Assembly: GCA_949293265.1 (NCBI GenBank)
Contig: CASFCK010000009.1
Coordinates: 1-49,454 of the forward strand
DNA from: an uncultured bacterium
GTDB taxonomy: Bacteria; Bacillota_I; Bacilli_A; Acholeplasmatales; Anaeroplasmataceae
Direction: 5' to 3'
DNA: 49,454 nucleotides
Shown here: positions 1 through 8,388 of the stretch, in pieces
How positions within the stretch are numbered: position 1 is the stretch's first letter
How the letters are laid out: the number at the start of each line of letters is the position of its first letter
Made by a program: the position numbers and the translations under genes
Notes under the pieces: generated by a model
Databases searched by the model: none
What the model was told of the DNA's origin: nothing
Seen by the model: the letters and a program-made list of their open reading frames with translations, nothing else

Positions 1-24
1 ACATCTTTTTATATCAGATTTCGA

Positions 25-47
25 CCTACTTTCTTAGTGGGTGTTTT
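25..47 (+). terminator. Possible intrinsic terminator of an upstream gene
   Basis: CCTACT (25-30) can pair with AGTGGG (36-41) around a 5-base loop, and a short T-rich stretch follows. The stem is only six pairs with one G-T wobble and the U tract is poor, so this is tentative. Nothing else is recognisable in the first 90 bases. Confidence 0.3.
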
Positions 48-90
48 GCATTGGTCAAATTGTCAATTTTTCTATTGACAGTTATACCGA

Positions 91-119
91 TTGCTTTAAC
101 AAGATAGTAGTATTATAAT
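91..119 (+). promoter_or_regulatory. Promoter of the nnrD operon
   Basis: TTGCTT at 91-96 is followed by a 17-base spacer and a perfect TATAAT at 114-119. This leaves a leader of about 75 bases before the first gene. No regulatory RNA fold was recognised in the leader. Confidence 0.65.
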
Positions 120-199
120 CTATATTTCATAAATTGTGAATTGTTATTTTATTTATTATGAATTTAGTTATATAATATATTAGGCATGAGGTTTTAAAT

Positions 200-1045
200 A
201 TGAAGACAATAAAAGAACTATATTTTAATCGTAATCCCTATAGCATAAAAAGTGATTTTGGCAAAACACTTATAATAGCTGGTAGTAAAATGTATCCAGG
301 GGCGGCTTTTATTGCTGCTTTATTTGCACAATTAAGTGGAGTTGGATATGTTGCTTTAGCTGTTCCTAATAGTATATATGAAGCGGCTATAAATAATGTT
401 AGTTTTAATGTTATACATGAAATTATTAGTGAAGATGATAATTTTATTTTTAATGAGAAGATAAAGAAATATGATAGTGTACTATTTGGTAATGGAGTAC
501 AAATTAATGAATATAATAGAAAGTTTTTAAATGAGTTGCTATGGCATATTGATAATTTAATAATTGATGCATCCGGTATTACACTATTAAGTAAAAATTT
601 AGCAATGCTAAATAGAAATAAAGAAAATAATATATTGTTAACTCCACATATTGGGGAATTAAAACAACTTCTAAATCTTGAATCTGATAGTAGAAATCCC
701 GATGATTACTTACAATTAACAAAAGATTTTTGTTTAAAATATAAAGTAAACATTTTAATAAAAAGTTATAAATCTATTTTAGTTATGAAAAATGGTTCTA
801 TTTATCATAGTGAATATGAACCAACTCCTGCTTTATCTAGAGCTGGTTCTGGTGATGCTTTAGCTGGTTATATTGCTGGTTTATTAGCTTATGGTAGTAG
901 AGAATTAGGTTATCCTAAGCTTATTATTTATGCTGATGATTTAATACATCAAGCAGCTTATAATTATTCGAGAAAAAATAGTGATGGCTTGTTAAATGCT
1001 AAAGCTTTAGCAGAGGCACTAAAAGAGGAGATATTAAATATATGA
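200..1045 (+). CDS. nnrD: ADP-dependent NAD(P)H-hydrate dehydratase
   Basis: The protein belongs to the YjeF C-terminal/carbohydrate-kinase-like family, which dehydrates damaged NADHX and NADPHX back to NAD(P)H using ADP or ATP. The sequence shows an N-terminal glycine-rich segment (GKTLIIAGS, about residues 22-30) and the family signature AGSGDALAG at residues 215-223, where Asp219 is the expected catalytic residue. At 281 residues it is the usual length for a stand-alone dehydratase; no epimerase (NnrE) domain is fused to it. The ATG at 200 has a TGAGG Shine-Dalgarno site ahead of it. It is the first gene of a four-gene operon and its stop overlaps the next start (ATGA). The operon also contains a Sir2-like gene, so two members touch NAD chemistry. 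Confidence 0.88.
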   Translation: MKTIKELYFNRNPYSIKSDFGKTLIIAGSKMYPGAAFIAALFAQLSGVGYVALAVPNSIYEAAINNVSFNVIHEIISEDDNFIFNEKIKKYDSVLFGNGVQINEYNRKFLNELLWHIDNLIIDASGITLLSKNLAMLNRNKENNILLTPHIGELKQLLNLESDSRNPDDYLQLTKDFCLKYKVNILIKSYKSILVMKNGSIYHSEYEPTPALSRAGSGDALAGYIAGLLAYGSRELGYPKLIIYADDLIHQAAYNYSRKNSDGLLNAKALAEALKEEILNI

Positions 1046-1446
1046 AGTATTATCTAGCCTATGGCTCAAATTTGAATTTAAAGGCTATGGCTAAACGTTG
1101 TCCTAGTGCAATTAGAGTTGGTAGTTTTAGATTAGATGGATATGAATTAGTATGTTGGCATTACTTAAATTTAATTCCTAATAGTAATAGTAGCGTCGAA
1201 ATAGGGGTTTTTAGATATGATGAAAAAGAAGAATGTTTATTAGATGAATATGAGGATTATCCTAATTTATATTATAAAAAAATGATTCCTTTTATGCTTA
1301 ATGGTAAAAAAGAAATTGGCTTAATTTATTTGATGAAAGAAAAAACCCTTAAAAAACCGACAAATGAATATATATTAGAATGTAGAGAAGGATATAAAGA
1401 CTTTAATTTTGATCTTAATTATCTAGAAAGGGTATTTAAAAAATGA
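1042..1446 (+). CDS. Gamma-glutamylcyclotransferase-like (GGCT/AIG2) family protein
   Basis: The protein starts with the family hallmark YLAYGSNLN (Tyr7-Gly8-Ser9-Asn10), the loop that binds the gamma-glutamyl or analogous substrate. The LLDEYEDYP segment (Asp68, Glu71) resembles the family's LDxxEG motif that carries the general acid/base. At 134 residues it matches small bacterial GGCT-fold enzymes, which act on gamma-glutamyl amines or peptides; many are uncharacterised. The exact substrate cannot be inferred. Translation is coupled to both neighbours by 4-base ATGA overlaps, and a GGAG site lies inside the end of nnrD. Fold assignment is fairly secure, substrate assignment is not. Confidence 0.72.
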   Translation: MKYYLAYGSNLNLKAMAKRCPSAIRVGSFRLDGYELVCWHYLNLIPNSNSSVEIGVFRYDEKEECLLDEYEDYPNLYYKKMIPFMLNGKKEIGLIYLMKEKTLKKPTNEYILECREGYKDFNFDLNYLERVFKK

Positions 1447-2042
1447 CAGAAAAAGAAAGAATGTTAGCAGGTAAATTATATATTGCTAATGATGAAGAAT
1501 TAGCGAGTATGAATTTAAGAAAAACTAAATTATTAAGAGAATTTAATAATTGTGATGATTATCTAAGAAGAAAAGAATTAATAAGAGAAGTGATGGGAAA
1601 AATCGGTGAAAACTTTAATATTGAACCACCACTTCGGATGGATTATGGTTGTAATACTTATATAGGTAATAATTTTTATGCTAATTGTGAATTAATTATT
1701 TTAGATGTGGCTAGAGTTTTTATTGGTGATAATGTTTTTATTGGACCTAGAGTTTCTATTTTTACAGCTGGTCATCCTATAGATAGTAAAGTTAGAAATA
1801 TGAATTTAGAATTTGGTAAAGAAGTTAAAATCGGAAATAATGTTTGGATTGGGGGACAAACTGTAATTAATCCAGGAATTACTATTGGTAATAACGTCGT
1901 AATAGGTTCAGGTTCAGTTGTAACAAAAGATATACCGGATGGGGTAGTAGCAGTTGGGAATCCATGTAAAGTATTAAGAAAAATCACTAATGAAGATAGT
2001 AAGTATTGGGAAAAATTAGCTAAAGAATACGAGGAAGATTAA
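1443..2042 (+). CDS. Maltose/galactoside-type O-acetyltransferase (hexapeptide-repeat)
   Basis: The 199-residue protein begins with the Maa/LacA family N-terminal helix region (TEKERMLAGKLYIANDEEL) and continues into left-handed beta-helix hexapeptide repeats such as IGDNVFIGPRV and IGNNVVIGSGS. The conserved FTAGHPID segment, centred near residue 116, carries the catalytic histidine of this family. The enzyme would transfer acetyl from acetyl-CoA to a sugar hydroxyl; the physiological acceptor in this family is often unknown. It overlaps the GGCT-like gene by 4 bases and ends one base before the Sir2-like gene. A sirtuin-type enzyme beside an acetyl-CoA enzyme may be chance. Confidence 0.85.
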   Translation: MTEKERMLAGKLYIANDEELASMNLRKTKLLREFNNCDDYLRRKELIREVMGKIGENFNIEPPLRMDYGCNTYIGNNFYANCELIILDVARVFIGDNVFIGPRVSIFTAGHPIDSKVRNMNLEFGKEVKIGNNVWIGGQTVINPGITIGNNVVIGSGSVVTKDIPDGVVAVGNPCKVLRKITNEDSKYWEKLAKEYEED

Positions 2043-2043
2043 A

Positions 2044-2610
2044 ATGGTAGTTGCGTTCACAGGAGCTGGGATATCTAAACAAAGTGGCATAGATACATTT
2101 CAAGACCAACCAGGAATAAGAGAAAAATTATTTAGGGATTATGCTAATAGTCATCCTAAAGAATATAATCAGGTAATAAAAACATTAAAAGATAGCATGC
2201 GTAATGCATTGCCAAATGATGCTCATATTGCTTTAAAGGAATACCAAATCCCTATTATAACTATGAATATCGATGGATTGCATGAAAAAGCAGGAAGTGA
2301 AGTTTTAGCGTTACACGGGACTTTACCTACTGATGAGGAATTAGATCATGCTTATTTGTTATATAATAAACCAGTCTTATATGGAGATGAAGCACCTAAT
2401 TATATGAAAGCATACCAAATAATTGCTAATTTATATCCTGGTGATGTCTTATTAGTTATTGGTTGTTCTTATCATACGGCTATTGCCTGCGATTTAAGGG
2501 ATTTAGCTAGAAGAAGAGGAGCTAGAGTAATTGAAATTAATGATGATGCCGCAACTAAGACTAGAAAAGTATTAGAAGAATTATTTAAACCTAAAGAACA
2601 TAAATATTAA
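2044..2610 (+). CDS. Sir2-like NAD-dependent deacylase lacking the zinc module
   Basis: Sirtuin motifs are present in order: GAGISKQSGI (residues 7-16, NAD binding), MNIDGLH (about 75-81), the LHG triplet with the presumed catalytic His91, and VIGCSYHTAI (normally the GTS motif). The protein has only 188 residues against roughly 230-250 for bacterial sirtuins. Directly after LHG the sequence runs to NKPVLYGDEAP, which corresponds to the RPxVVxFGExLP segment. The four-cysteine zinc ribbon normally between them is absent. The usual PDFR and TQNID motifs read DTFQ and TMNID. Activity could be deacylation, ADP-ribosyl chemistry or NAD binding only. It is the last gene of the nnrD operon. Confidence 0.72.
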   Translation: MVVAFTGAGISKQSGIDTFQDQPGIREKLFRDYANSHPKEYNQVIKTLKDSMRNALPNDAHIALKEYQIPIITMNIDGLHEKAGSEVLALHGTLPTDEELDHAYLLYNKPVLYGDEAPNYMKAYQIIANLYPGDVLLVIGCSYHTAIACDLRDLARRRGARVIEINDDAATKTRKVLEELFKPKEHKY

Positions 2611-2636
2611 AAAGGCGCCATATAGCGCTTTTTTAA
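2606..2636. terminator. Bidirectional terminator between convergent genes
   Basis: The hairpin AAAAAGGCGC / GCGCTTTTTT has one G-T wobble and a CATATA loop. It is A-rich on one side and T-rich on the other, so it can serve the Sir2-like gene (+) and the ABC gene ending at 2633 (-). Confidence 0.75.
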
Positions 2637-4459
2637 TTTAGTATTTTATTAGTTGCTTCTTTTGCAAATTGAGTTTTATATAAGTCGAAATAATAACCTT
2701 TTTTCAGCAACAATTCATGATGAGTACCACATTCTATTATTTGACCTTTTTGCATAACAAGAATTAAATCAGCATTAACTACAGTCGATAATCTATGGGC
2801 AATCATAAAACTAGTTCGACCTTTTAATGCGACTTCAATTGCGTTTTGAATTAAAGTTTCAGTTTTAGTATCAATAGAAGAAGTTGCCTCATCTAAAATT
2901 AAGATCTTAGGATCACGAATTAAAGCTCTAGCGAAAGAGATTAATTGTTTTTCGCCAAGTGATAATTTTGATCCACCTTCACCTATATATGTATTATATT
3001 TATCATCTAATTTTTCAATAAATTCATCAGCATGTACTAACTTACAAGCTTTTATTACATCATCTATAGTTGCATCTAATTTACCATAGGCTACATTTTC
3101 AAATATAGTTCCACTAAATAGTTGAGGTGTTTGTAAAACATAGCCTAAGTTATCGTGAAGCCAAGTAATTGAGCGCTCTTTATAATTTCTATCATCAATA
3201 AGTATTTCACCATTAGTTGGTTCATAGAACCTACAAATTAAATTTACTATTGTTGATTTCCCTGAACCTGTATGACCAACTAAAGCCACATTAGACCCAG
3301 CTTTAATATGTAAATTAAAATTAGTTAAAACTTGTTCACCAGTTTTATATTTAAAGGTTACATTATTAAATTTTACATCACCTATTAGAGGTTCAAAATT
3401 TTCTCTTTTTGGTTCGAATATAGTTCCGTATTTAGCAATAACTTCTGGTGTATCTAAAATATCAGGAGTTTCATCAATTAAAGAAACAATTCGTTCAGCT
3501 GAAGCTTGGGCTTGTTGGAAATCACCAATAACCCTTGAAATAGAAATTACAGGATCAAAAAATCTAATAGTATAATCGATAAATAAATATAATTCTGACA
3601 ACAATAAAACATTGCCAAGAACCATTATGCTACCGCTATATAAAGTTAAGGCAACTCCAATATAACCAATTATAAAAACAACAGGTCCAAATAGCGCGCT
3701 AAATGCGGCGGCTTTTAAAGCGGCTTTTTTATATGAATTAGCCTTATTTTCAAAACTTGCTTTAAATTTATCTTCGATAACTAAACTTTTTATAGTTTTA
3801 GCACCTAAAAAGCCTTCATTATATGCACCAGTAATCTCAGAATTTATTTTTCTAGCTTTACGGTAATATTTTAAAATTACTTTTCGAATGAAAATAGAAA
3901 ATATTAGAAGTATTGGTAAAATAGCTATAACAATTAAAGCTAGTTTAATATTTTTAATAATTAAAATTATAAAGATACCAGCCATTGTTAAGAAGCCCCA
4001 AAAGAAATCTATAAAGCCCCAAGATAATATAATTGATAATTTACGGGAATCAGACGTAACTCTGGCCATAATCCATCCTTGAGGTGTTACATCAAAATAG
4101 CTAAATGGTAGCTCCTGTAATTTTTTAAAGCTTTGTTCTCTTAAAGTGTAAGCTACTCTAATTTCTATTTTATTAGCAGCTAAAATAAATAGAGAAACTA
4201 TAACTCCGTAAATAAAAGCAAATACAAAATAGAAAATAACAAAAGGTATAGCATAAGTAAAATCTTTCTTTTCAATGAATTGTTCAATCGCATATTGATT
4301 TAATAAAGGATAGGCTAAATCAGCTAATGCTAATAATAAAACGGAAAAAACTAATAAAAAAGCTTCAGCTTTTTTCTCTAGAACGATTTTAATTATTTTT
4401 CGCCAAGGTTTAACAGCACCTTTAGAATAGTCTATATCTTCAAATTCTTCATCAAACAT
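2633..4459 (-). CDS. Heterodimeric ABC exporter subunit with intact catalytic residues
   Basis: This is a half-transporter with about six N-terminal membrane helices (ABC exporter type I) and a C-terminal ATPase. The nucleotide-binding domain shows GHTGSGKST (Walker A), ILILDEATSSID (Walker B with the catalytic Glu) and MIAHRLST (H-loop). The signature is unusual, LSLGEKQ instead of LSGGQ. Its neighbour at 4452-6266 has Asp in place of the catalytic Glu, so the pair resembles BmrCD/LmrCD/TM287-288 exporters with one degenerate site. The deviant signature here would sit in that same degenerate site. The GTG at 4468 lies within the Shine-Dalgarno site (GGTAGGTG), so I start at the ATG at 4459, overlapping the upstream gene by 8 bases. 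The substrate, possibly a drug, lipid or peptide, is unknown. Confidence 0.85.
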   Translation of the reverse strand: MFDEEFEDIDYSKGAVKPWRKIIKIVLEKKAEAFLLVFSVLLLALADLAYPLLNQYAIEQFIEKKDFTYAIPFVIFYFVFAFIYGVIVSLFILAANKIEIRVAYTLREQSFKKLQELPFSYFDVTPQGWIMARVTSDSRKLSIILSWGFIDFFWGFLTMAGIFIILIIKNIKLALIVIAILPILLIFSIFIRKVILKYYRKARKINSEITGAYNEGFLGAKTIKSLVIEDKFKASFENKANSYKKAALKAAAFSALFGPVVFIIGYIGVALTLYSGSIMVLGNVLLLSELYLFIDYTIRFFDPVISISRVIGDFQQAQASAERIVSLIDETPDILDTPEVIAKYGTIFEPKRENFEPLIGDVKFNNVTFKYKTGEQVLTNFNLHIKAGSNVALVGHTGSGKSTIVNLICRFYEPTNGEILIDDRNYKERSITWLHDNLGYVLQTPQLFSGTIFENVAYGKLDATIDDVIKACKLVHADEFIEKLDDKYNTYIGEGGSKLSLGEKQLISFARALIRDPKILILDEATSSIDTKTETLIQNAIEVALKGRTSFMIAHRLSTVVNADLILVMQKGQIIECGTHHELLLKKGYYFDLYKTQFAKEATNKILN

Positions 4460-6266
4460 TGTTTTCACCTACCTTTAAAACGGCATTAAATTCAGTTTCT
4501 AAATCACCTTGAATTTGCCATAGTTCTTGATATAATCCTGGTTTATTAATTAGTTCTTCATGAGTGGCAAAATCTTCAATTTGACCATTATTCAAAACGA
4601 GAATCTTATCAGCTTCTTTAGCAGTCGTAATTCGGTGAGTAATAATTAGCATAGTGCGTTTAGATTTATTTTTTAAAGCTTTACGAATTAAATAATCAGT
4701 TTTAGTATCAAGGGCTGATAGTGAATCATCGAATATGATAATAGGTGAAGGAGAAATAAGCATTCTAGCGATAGCTATTCTTTGTTTTTGACCGCCAGAT
4801 AAGGTTGTACCTTTTTCACCAACTATAGTTCGATATCCTTTTTCGAAATGATTAATTTCTTCGTCAACATAGGCTAATTTCGCAGCACCTAAAACATCAT
4901 CATTGCTAAAACTATCATCTGTAATTGCAATGTTTTCATAAACTGTTTTTGTGAATAAGAATGGGTCTTGTAAAACCATTTTAACTTTCTTTCTTAAATA
5001 ATGTTTTTCTATATCAGTAATTAAAGTATCATCTAAATAAATAGCACCAGAATTATAATCTAAGAATCTATTTAACAAATTACAAATAGTAGTTTTACCA
5101 CAACCTGTTTTACCAACTATGGCTATAGTTTGACCTGCTTCAATTGTAAAATTTATATTTTTCAATAGTTCATTATTACTATCATTAAACTTAAAAGAAA
5201 CATTTTTAAATCTGATTTTTCCTGAAATATTTGGCTTTAAAGAGCCATTATTTGTATATTCAATTTTCTCTTCTAATACATGCTCGATACGATTAGCAGC
5301 CACTATAGCTTTGCCATAATTTGAGATTATTCTTCCTAATCCTCTTATTGGCCAAATAACCATTCCAAGTAATAATAAACATGCTGTTATATCAGATGCT
5401 GTAACAAGATTTTTATAAGCTAAATAAATAGCTACAGCTATAGTTAAAGCATATTCAAATATAGCCACAAAATCAGATGCACCCCAGAAGAAAGGTTCCC
5501 GAACATATAAATGATAAAGCTTTTTGTAATATTTATCATTTGCGTTTTGCATTTTTGTTAGCTCATGTTTTTCATTAGCAAATGCTTTAACTACTCGAGC
5601 TCCATTAATGTTTTCTTGAATTACGGTTGTTAATTTAGCTTCTTCATTTTCGATATCAGTATAAGTTTTGTTTAAATAAATAAACCAAATAACACTTGAT
5701 ATACCTAAAATAGGTATAGATATTAAACTAACACCCATTAAAATTAAATTAATTTGTCCAACTTGATAAGCACCTATTCCAATAGTGATAAATATAGCAA
5801 TTAATTCTGGAAATTGTGAACAAATAAAAGAAGAAGCCGTATCGACATCAGAAGTAGATCTTTGAATTAAATCACCGATATCAGAATTATTATGATAACT
5901 ATAAGGAAGGTCAATGATATGATTATATAATTTAGTTCGCATATCATAAGCTATCATTTCAGTTCCTTTTTGTCTTAAATAGTTATCTAAAAAACGTAAA
6001 AATGACCGGAAAAGCTGTAATAAAATCATAGCTATTCCGACAACTAAAACGATGGTTAAAACATCTTCAAAAGAATTAAAAAAATTAACTAAAAACTTAG
6101 GTAAATTTACATCATTATTTTCTTGACCTAAGATAGCAAACGCATATTTAACAAATAGAGCAATATAAGAATATAACCATTGTAAAATAAAGTTTAAGGC
6201 TATTACTACTAAGATAATGTAGATATATTTTTTAGCCCAACGCCATAAATTTATGCTTGATTTCAT
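4452..6266 (-). CDS. Heterodimeric ABC exporter subunit with degenerate Walker B
   Basis: The protein has 604 residues with an N-terminal membrane domain of about six helices and a C-terminal ATPase. Motifs are GKTGCGKTT (Walker A), LSGGQKQ (canonical signature), IIIFDDSLSALD (Walker B, with Asp where the catalytic Glu normally is) and IITHRITT (H-loop). A Glu-to-Asp change on one partner is the hallmark of asymmetric heterodimeric exporters. It is translated just before its partner with an 8-base overlap, so the two form one complex in the membrane. The start ATG has an AGGGGG site. The lrp terminator sits just upstream, so the pair may depend on read-through or on a promoter I cannot identify. 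Confidence 0.85.
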   Translation of the reverse strand: MKSSINLWRWAKKYIYIILVVIALNFILQWLYSYIALFVKYAFAILGQENNDVNLPKFLVNFFNSFEDVLTIVLVVGIAMILLQLFRSFLRFLDNYLRQKGTEMIAYDMRTKLYNHIIDLPYSYHNNSDIGDLIQRSTSDVDTASSFICSQFPELIAIFITIGIGAYQVGQINLILMGVSLISIPILGISSVIWFIYLNKTYTDIENEEAKLTTVIQENINGARVVKAFANEKHELTKMQNANDKYYKKLYHLYVREPFFWGASDFVAIFEYALTIAVAIYLAYKNLVTASDITACLLLLGMVIWPIRGLGRIISNYGKAIVAANRIEHVLEEKIEYTNNGSLKPNISGKIRFKNVSFKFNDSNNELLKNINFTIEAGQTIAIVGKTGCGKTTICNLLNRFLDYNSGAIYLDDTLITDIEKHYLRKKVKMVLQDPFLFTKTVYENIAITDDSFSNDDVLGAAKLAYVDEEINHFEKGYRTIVGEKGTTLSGGQKQRIAIARMLISPSPIIIFDDSLSALDTKTDYLIRKALKNKSKRTMLIITHRITTAKEADKILVLNNGQIEDFATHEELINKPGLYQELWQIQGDLETEFNAVLKVGENNV

Positions 6267-6277
6267 AAAAACCCCCT

Positions 6278-6305
6278 AAAAAAAAGAAACCTTAAAAGGT
6301 TTCTT
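6278..6305 (-). terminator. Intrinsic terminator of the Lrp-family gene
   Basis: A perfect 10-base inverted repeat (6284-6293 and 6296-6305) is followed on the minus strand by eight consecutive T. It overlaps the stop codon of the regulator and separates it from the ABC exporter pair. Confidence 0.85.
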
Positions 6306-6771
6306 GTACTGGAATAAATCCGGTGTCTTTTTCTATACCAACTACAATTGAAGTCTCAACATTACCAACGTTATTAATAGCTGTTAATTTATTAACAACG
6401 AAATCACGATAATCATCTAAATCTTTAGCAATTATTTTCATTAAAAATAAACCGCCACCAGTAATCATATAACACTCTAATATTTGTGGATAATTTAGTG
6501 TATATGTTAAAAATTCATTAATACTATCTTGGTTAATTAATTTCAATTCAACTCTTAAGAACGCAGTTATATTATATCCTAATAATCTTTCGTTTAAGAC
6601 GGTAACTCTTCGTTTGATGAGACCAGACTTTTCTAAACCTTTTACTCGTAATAAACAAGAAGAAGGGGCTAAATTAATCATTTTAGCTAAATCTTTGTTA
6701 GAAATTGAAGCATCTTCTTGTATTATTTTTAATATTTTTTTATCATATTCATCTATTTTTGGAATATCCAT
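6292..6771 (-). CDS. Lrp/AsnC-family transcriptional regulator
   Basis: The 159-residue protein has the family layout. An N-terminal winged helix-turn-helix (DEYDKKILKIIQEDASISN, then DLAKMINLAPSSCLLRVKGL, about residues 7-45) is followed by an RAM/ACT-like ligand domain. That domain contains the typical VECYMITG-like segment, here LECYMITGGGLFLMKI. The family senses amino acids and regulates amino acid metabolism or transport. The ATG has an AGGAGATGAG site and a good promoter 30-50 bases upstream. The gene is followed by its own terminator, then by the ABC exporter pair, which is a plausible but unproven target. The ligand cannot be read from the sequence. Confidence 0.9.
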   Translation of the reverse strand: MDIPKIDEYDKKILKIIQEDASISNKDLAKMINLAPSSCLLRVKGLEKSGLIKRRVTVLNERLLGYNITAFLRVELKLINQDSINEFLTYTLNYPQILECYMITGGGLFLMKIIAKDLDDYRDFVVNKLTAINNVGNVETSIVVGIEKDTGFIPVQETF

Positions 6772-6796
6772 TATGTCTCATCTCCTAACTATTGTT

Positions 6797-6824
6797 ATTA
6801 TAACACTAATATAGATAAAGTCAA
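6797..6824 (-). promoter_or_regulatory. Promoter of the Lrp-family gene
   Basis: On the minus strand TTGACT (6824-6819) and TATAAT (6802-6797) are separated by 16 bases, 25 bases before the start codon. It directly abuts the stop of the upstream gene at 6826. Confidence 0.75.
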
Positions 6825-6825
6825 A

Positions 6826-7509
6826 TTAGATTTTAAGATAACTTAAAAACTTTGTTTTTGGTCCAGCTAATTTTTTTAGTAATGGTATAAAAATATCATC
6901 TTTTCTAATGCTAATTATAGTTGATATATTATATTTCTCATTAATGTAGGCACTTAAAATATGTTTTATTTGCGGATCATCAATTGAATTAAAATGATAA
7001 AAGCCAATTATTTTATTAGTAAAATAATTTCTAATAATAATTAATCTATTTTTATTATAACTAATTAAATCTATTGAGAGTTTTAAATCGTTATATTCAT
7101 TTAATGTTTCTTCATACTCTTTATCAAGTAGAGTTAAATAATTAATGTTCAAATAGTGTTTGAATAAATTATAAATATTATCTACATTGCGATCAGAAAT
7201 AAAAATGTTATTCAAACTCAACATGTCACATATGCGCTCTCTACTATAAGCCGATTTTTTATAATAATAAATCATAAAACAAACTTTAATTGAATATTTG
7301 ATTCCTTTAAAGGCAAATTTAGTAGCTGTTTGTGACACATATAGATGATTGCAACAAGGACACTTATAGGCTAAATTTTTCACAAAATATTGTCTACCTT
7401 GAGTAAATGTAATTAGTTTAGCACTACTAGCATAAGCATAAACCAATTTTTTATTACATTTAGGACAAATTAATATCTCAGGTTTATAATTTTTTTTAAT
7501 TGTTTCCAT
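6826..7509 (-). CDS. Zinc-ribbon, transposase-like protein of unknown function
   Basis: The N-terminus carries two CxxC pairs (CPKC near residue 15 and CPCC near residue 50), typical of the zinc ribbon in front of a transposase. A helical region with a possible HTH (SAYSRERICDMLSL) follows. A C-terminal part with LKLSIDLISYNKNRL and NKIIGFYHFN looks like the start of an RNase H-like (DDE) fold. It stops at 227 residues, where such transposases normally continue for another 100 or more, and no inverted repeats flank it. It overlaps the ROK gene by 14 bases and therefore appears to be a co-transcribed, fixed gene. It may be a domesticated or truncated transposase. I do not recognise a specific IS family. 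Confidence 0.5.
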   Translation of the reverse strand: METIKKNYKPEILICPKCNKKLVYAYASSAKLITFTQGRQYFVKNLAYKCPCCNHLYVSQTATKFAFKGIKYSIKVCFMIYYYKKSAYSRERICDMLSLNNIFISDRNVDNIYNLFKHYLNINYLTLLDKEYEETLNEYNDLKLSIDLISYNKNRLIIIRNYFTNKIIGFYHFNSIDDPQIKHILSAYINEKYNISTIISIRKDDIFIPLLKKLAGPKTKFLSYLKI

Positions 7510-8386
7510 CTTTAATTAAATAATAAGCTCCATAAATACCAGCATTATTGCCTAGACTAGCTAATATAATGTTGGTGTTTTTTATAACATTATTAGCATA
7601 ATTATTAAACTGATTTTTAATTTTATCTAGTAAAAAATAACCAGCATTACTAATACCACCACCAATAATAATGGTTTCAGGATTTAAAAGCGATGCTGCA
7701 TTAGCTAAGGCTAAGCCTAAATACTTTGTAAATTCATCAACAACTTTTAAGCATAACTCATCATTGTTTTTAGCTAAGTCAAAAACATCTTTAATTGTAT
7801 ATTCAGGACCTAAAGAAGTATTATGATTAGCGCGATAATACTTAATTAAGTTGTAAATCCCTTTTTGACTTGCTAAAGTTTCTAAACAACCAATATTTCC
7901 ACAACCACAACAGAAATTATATTTATCATCAACATGTATATGTCCTATCTCCATAAATGCACCTGAAAAACCTTCTAGAATCTCATGATTATAGACAAAA
8001 CCACCACCAACTCCAGTGCCGAGAGTAATGAACATAATATTATCTAAGTCTTTATATCTAGCTTCACCTAATGCATGACCATTAGCATCATTTATTATTT
8101 TAATAGGACAATCTATTTCTCGATTAAAATATTCTCTTAAATTTGTATTATTTAAGTAGTGTAAATTTGGTGATAATGCGATGTAATCATTTTTAATGAA
8201 ACCAGGAATAACAACACCAATACCAGTAATATTATTAGTTTTTTCTTTTATGGAAGCAAGTAATTGACTAACTAATTCACTTGGTGTAGTTGCGGTCATT
8301 TTTATTTGCCAAGTTGTTATTAAATTATCATTTTCAAATAAACCTAATTTGCTTGATGTTCCTCCGATATCTATTCCTACATACAT
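7496..8386 (-). CDS. ROK-family sugar kinase (glucokinase-like)
   Basis: The protein opens with the ATP phosphate-binding loop GIDIGGTSSKLGLF (about residues 4-17). It carries GTGVGGGF, the ROK active-site/zinc region EIGHIHVD and CCGCGNIGCLE near residues 155-170 (CxCGxxGCxE zinc motif), and IIIGGGIS near the C-terminus. At 296 residues it matches glucokinases of the GlcK type, which phosphorylate glucose in the cytoplasm. Related ROK enzymes use fructose, N-acetylmannosamine or allose, so the sugar is not certain. There is no N-terminal DNA-binding domain, so it is a kinase and not a ROK repressor. It is the third gene of a four-gene operon, placed between two genes without known function. 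Confidence 0.85.
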   Translation of the reverse strand: MYVGIDIGGTSSKLGLFENDNLITTWQIKMTATTPSELVSQLLASIKEKTNNITGIGVVIPGFIKNDYIALSPNLHYLNNTNLREYFNREIDCPIKIINDANGHALGEARYKDLDNIMFITLGTGVGGGFVYNHEILEGFSGAFMEIGHIHVDDKYNFCCGCGNIGCLETLASQKGIYNLIKYYRANHNTSLGPEYTIKDVFDLAKNNDELCLKVVDEFTKYLGLALANAASLLNPETIIIGGGISNAGYFLLDKIKNQFNNYANNVIKNTNIILASLGNNAGIYGAYYLIKDGNN

Positions 8387-8388
8387 AA

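Noticed and set aside
1..199. Possible riboswitch in the nnrD leader
   Set aside because: Only a weak hairpin and a promoter could be identified; no conserved aptamer elements are visible.
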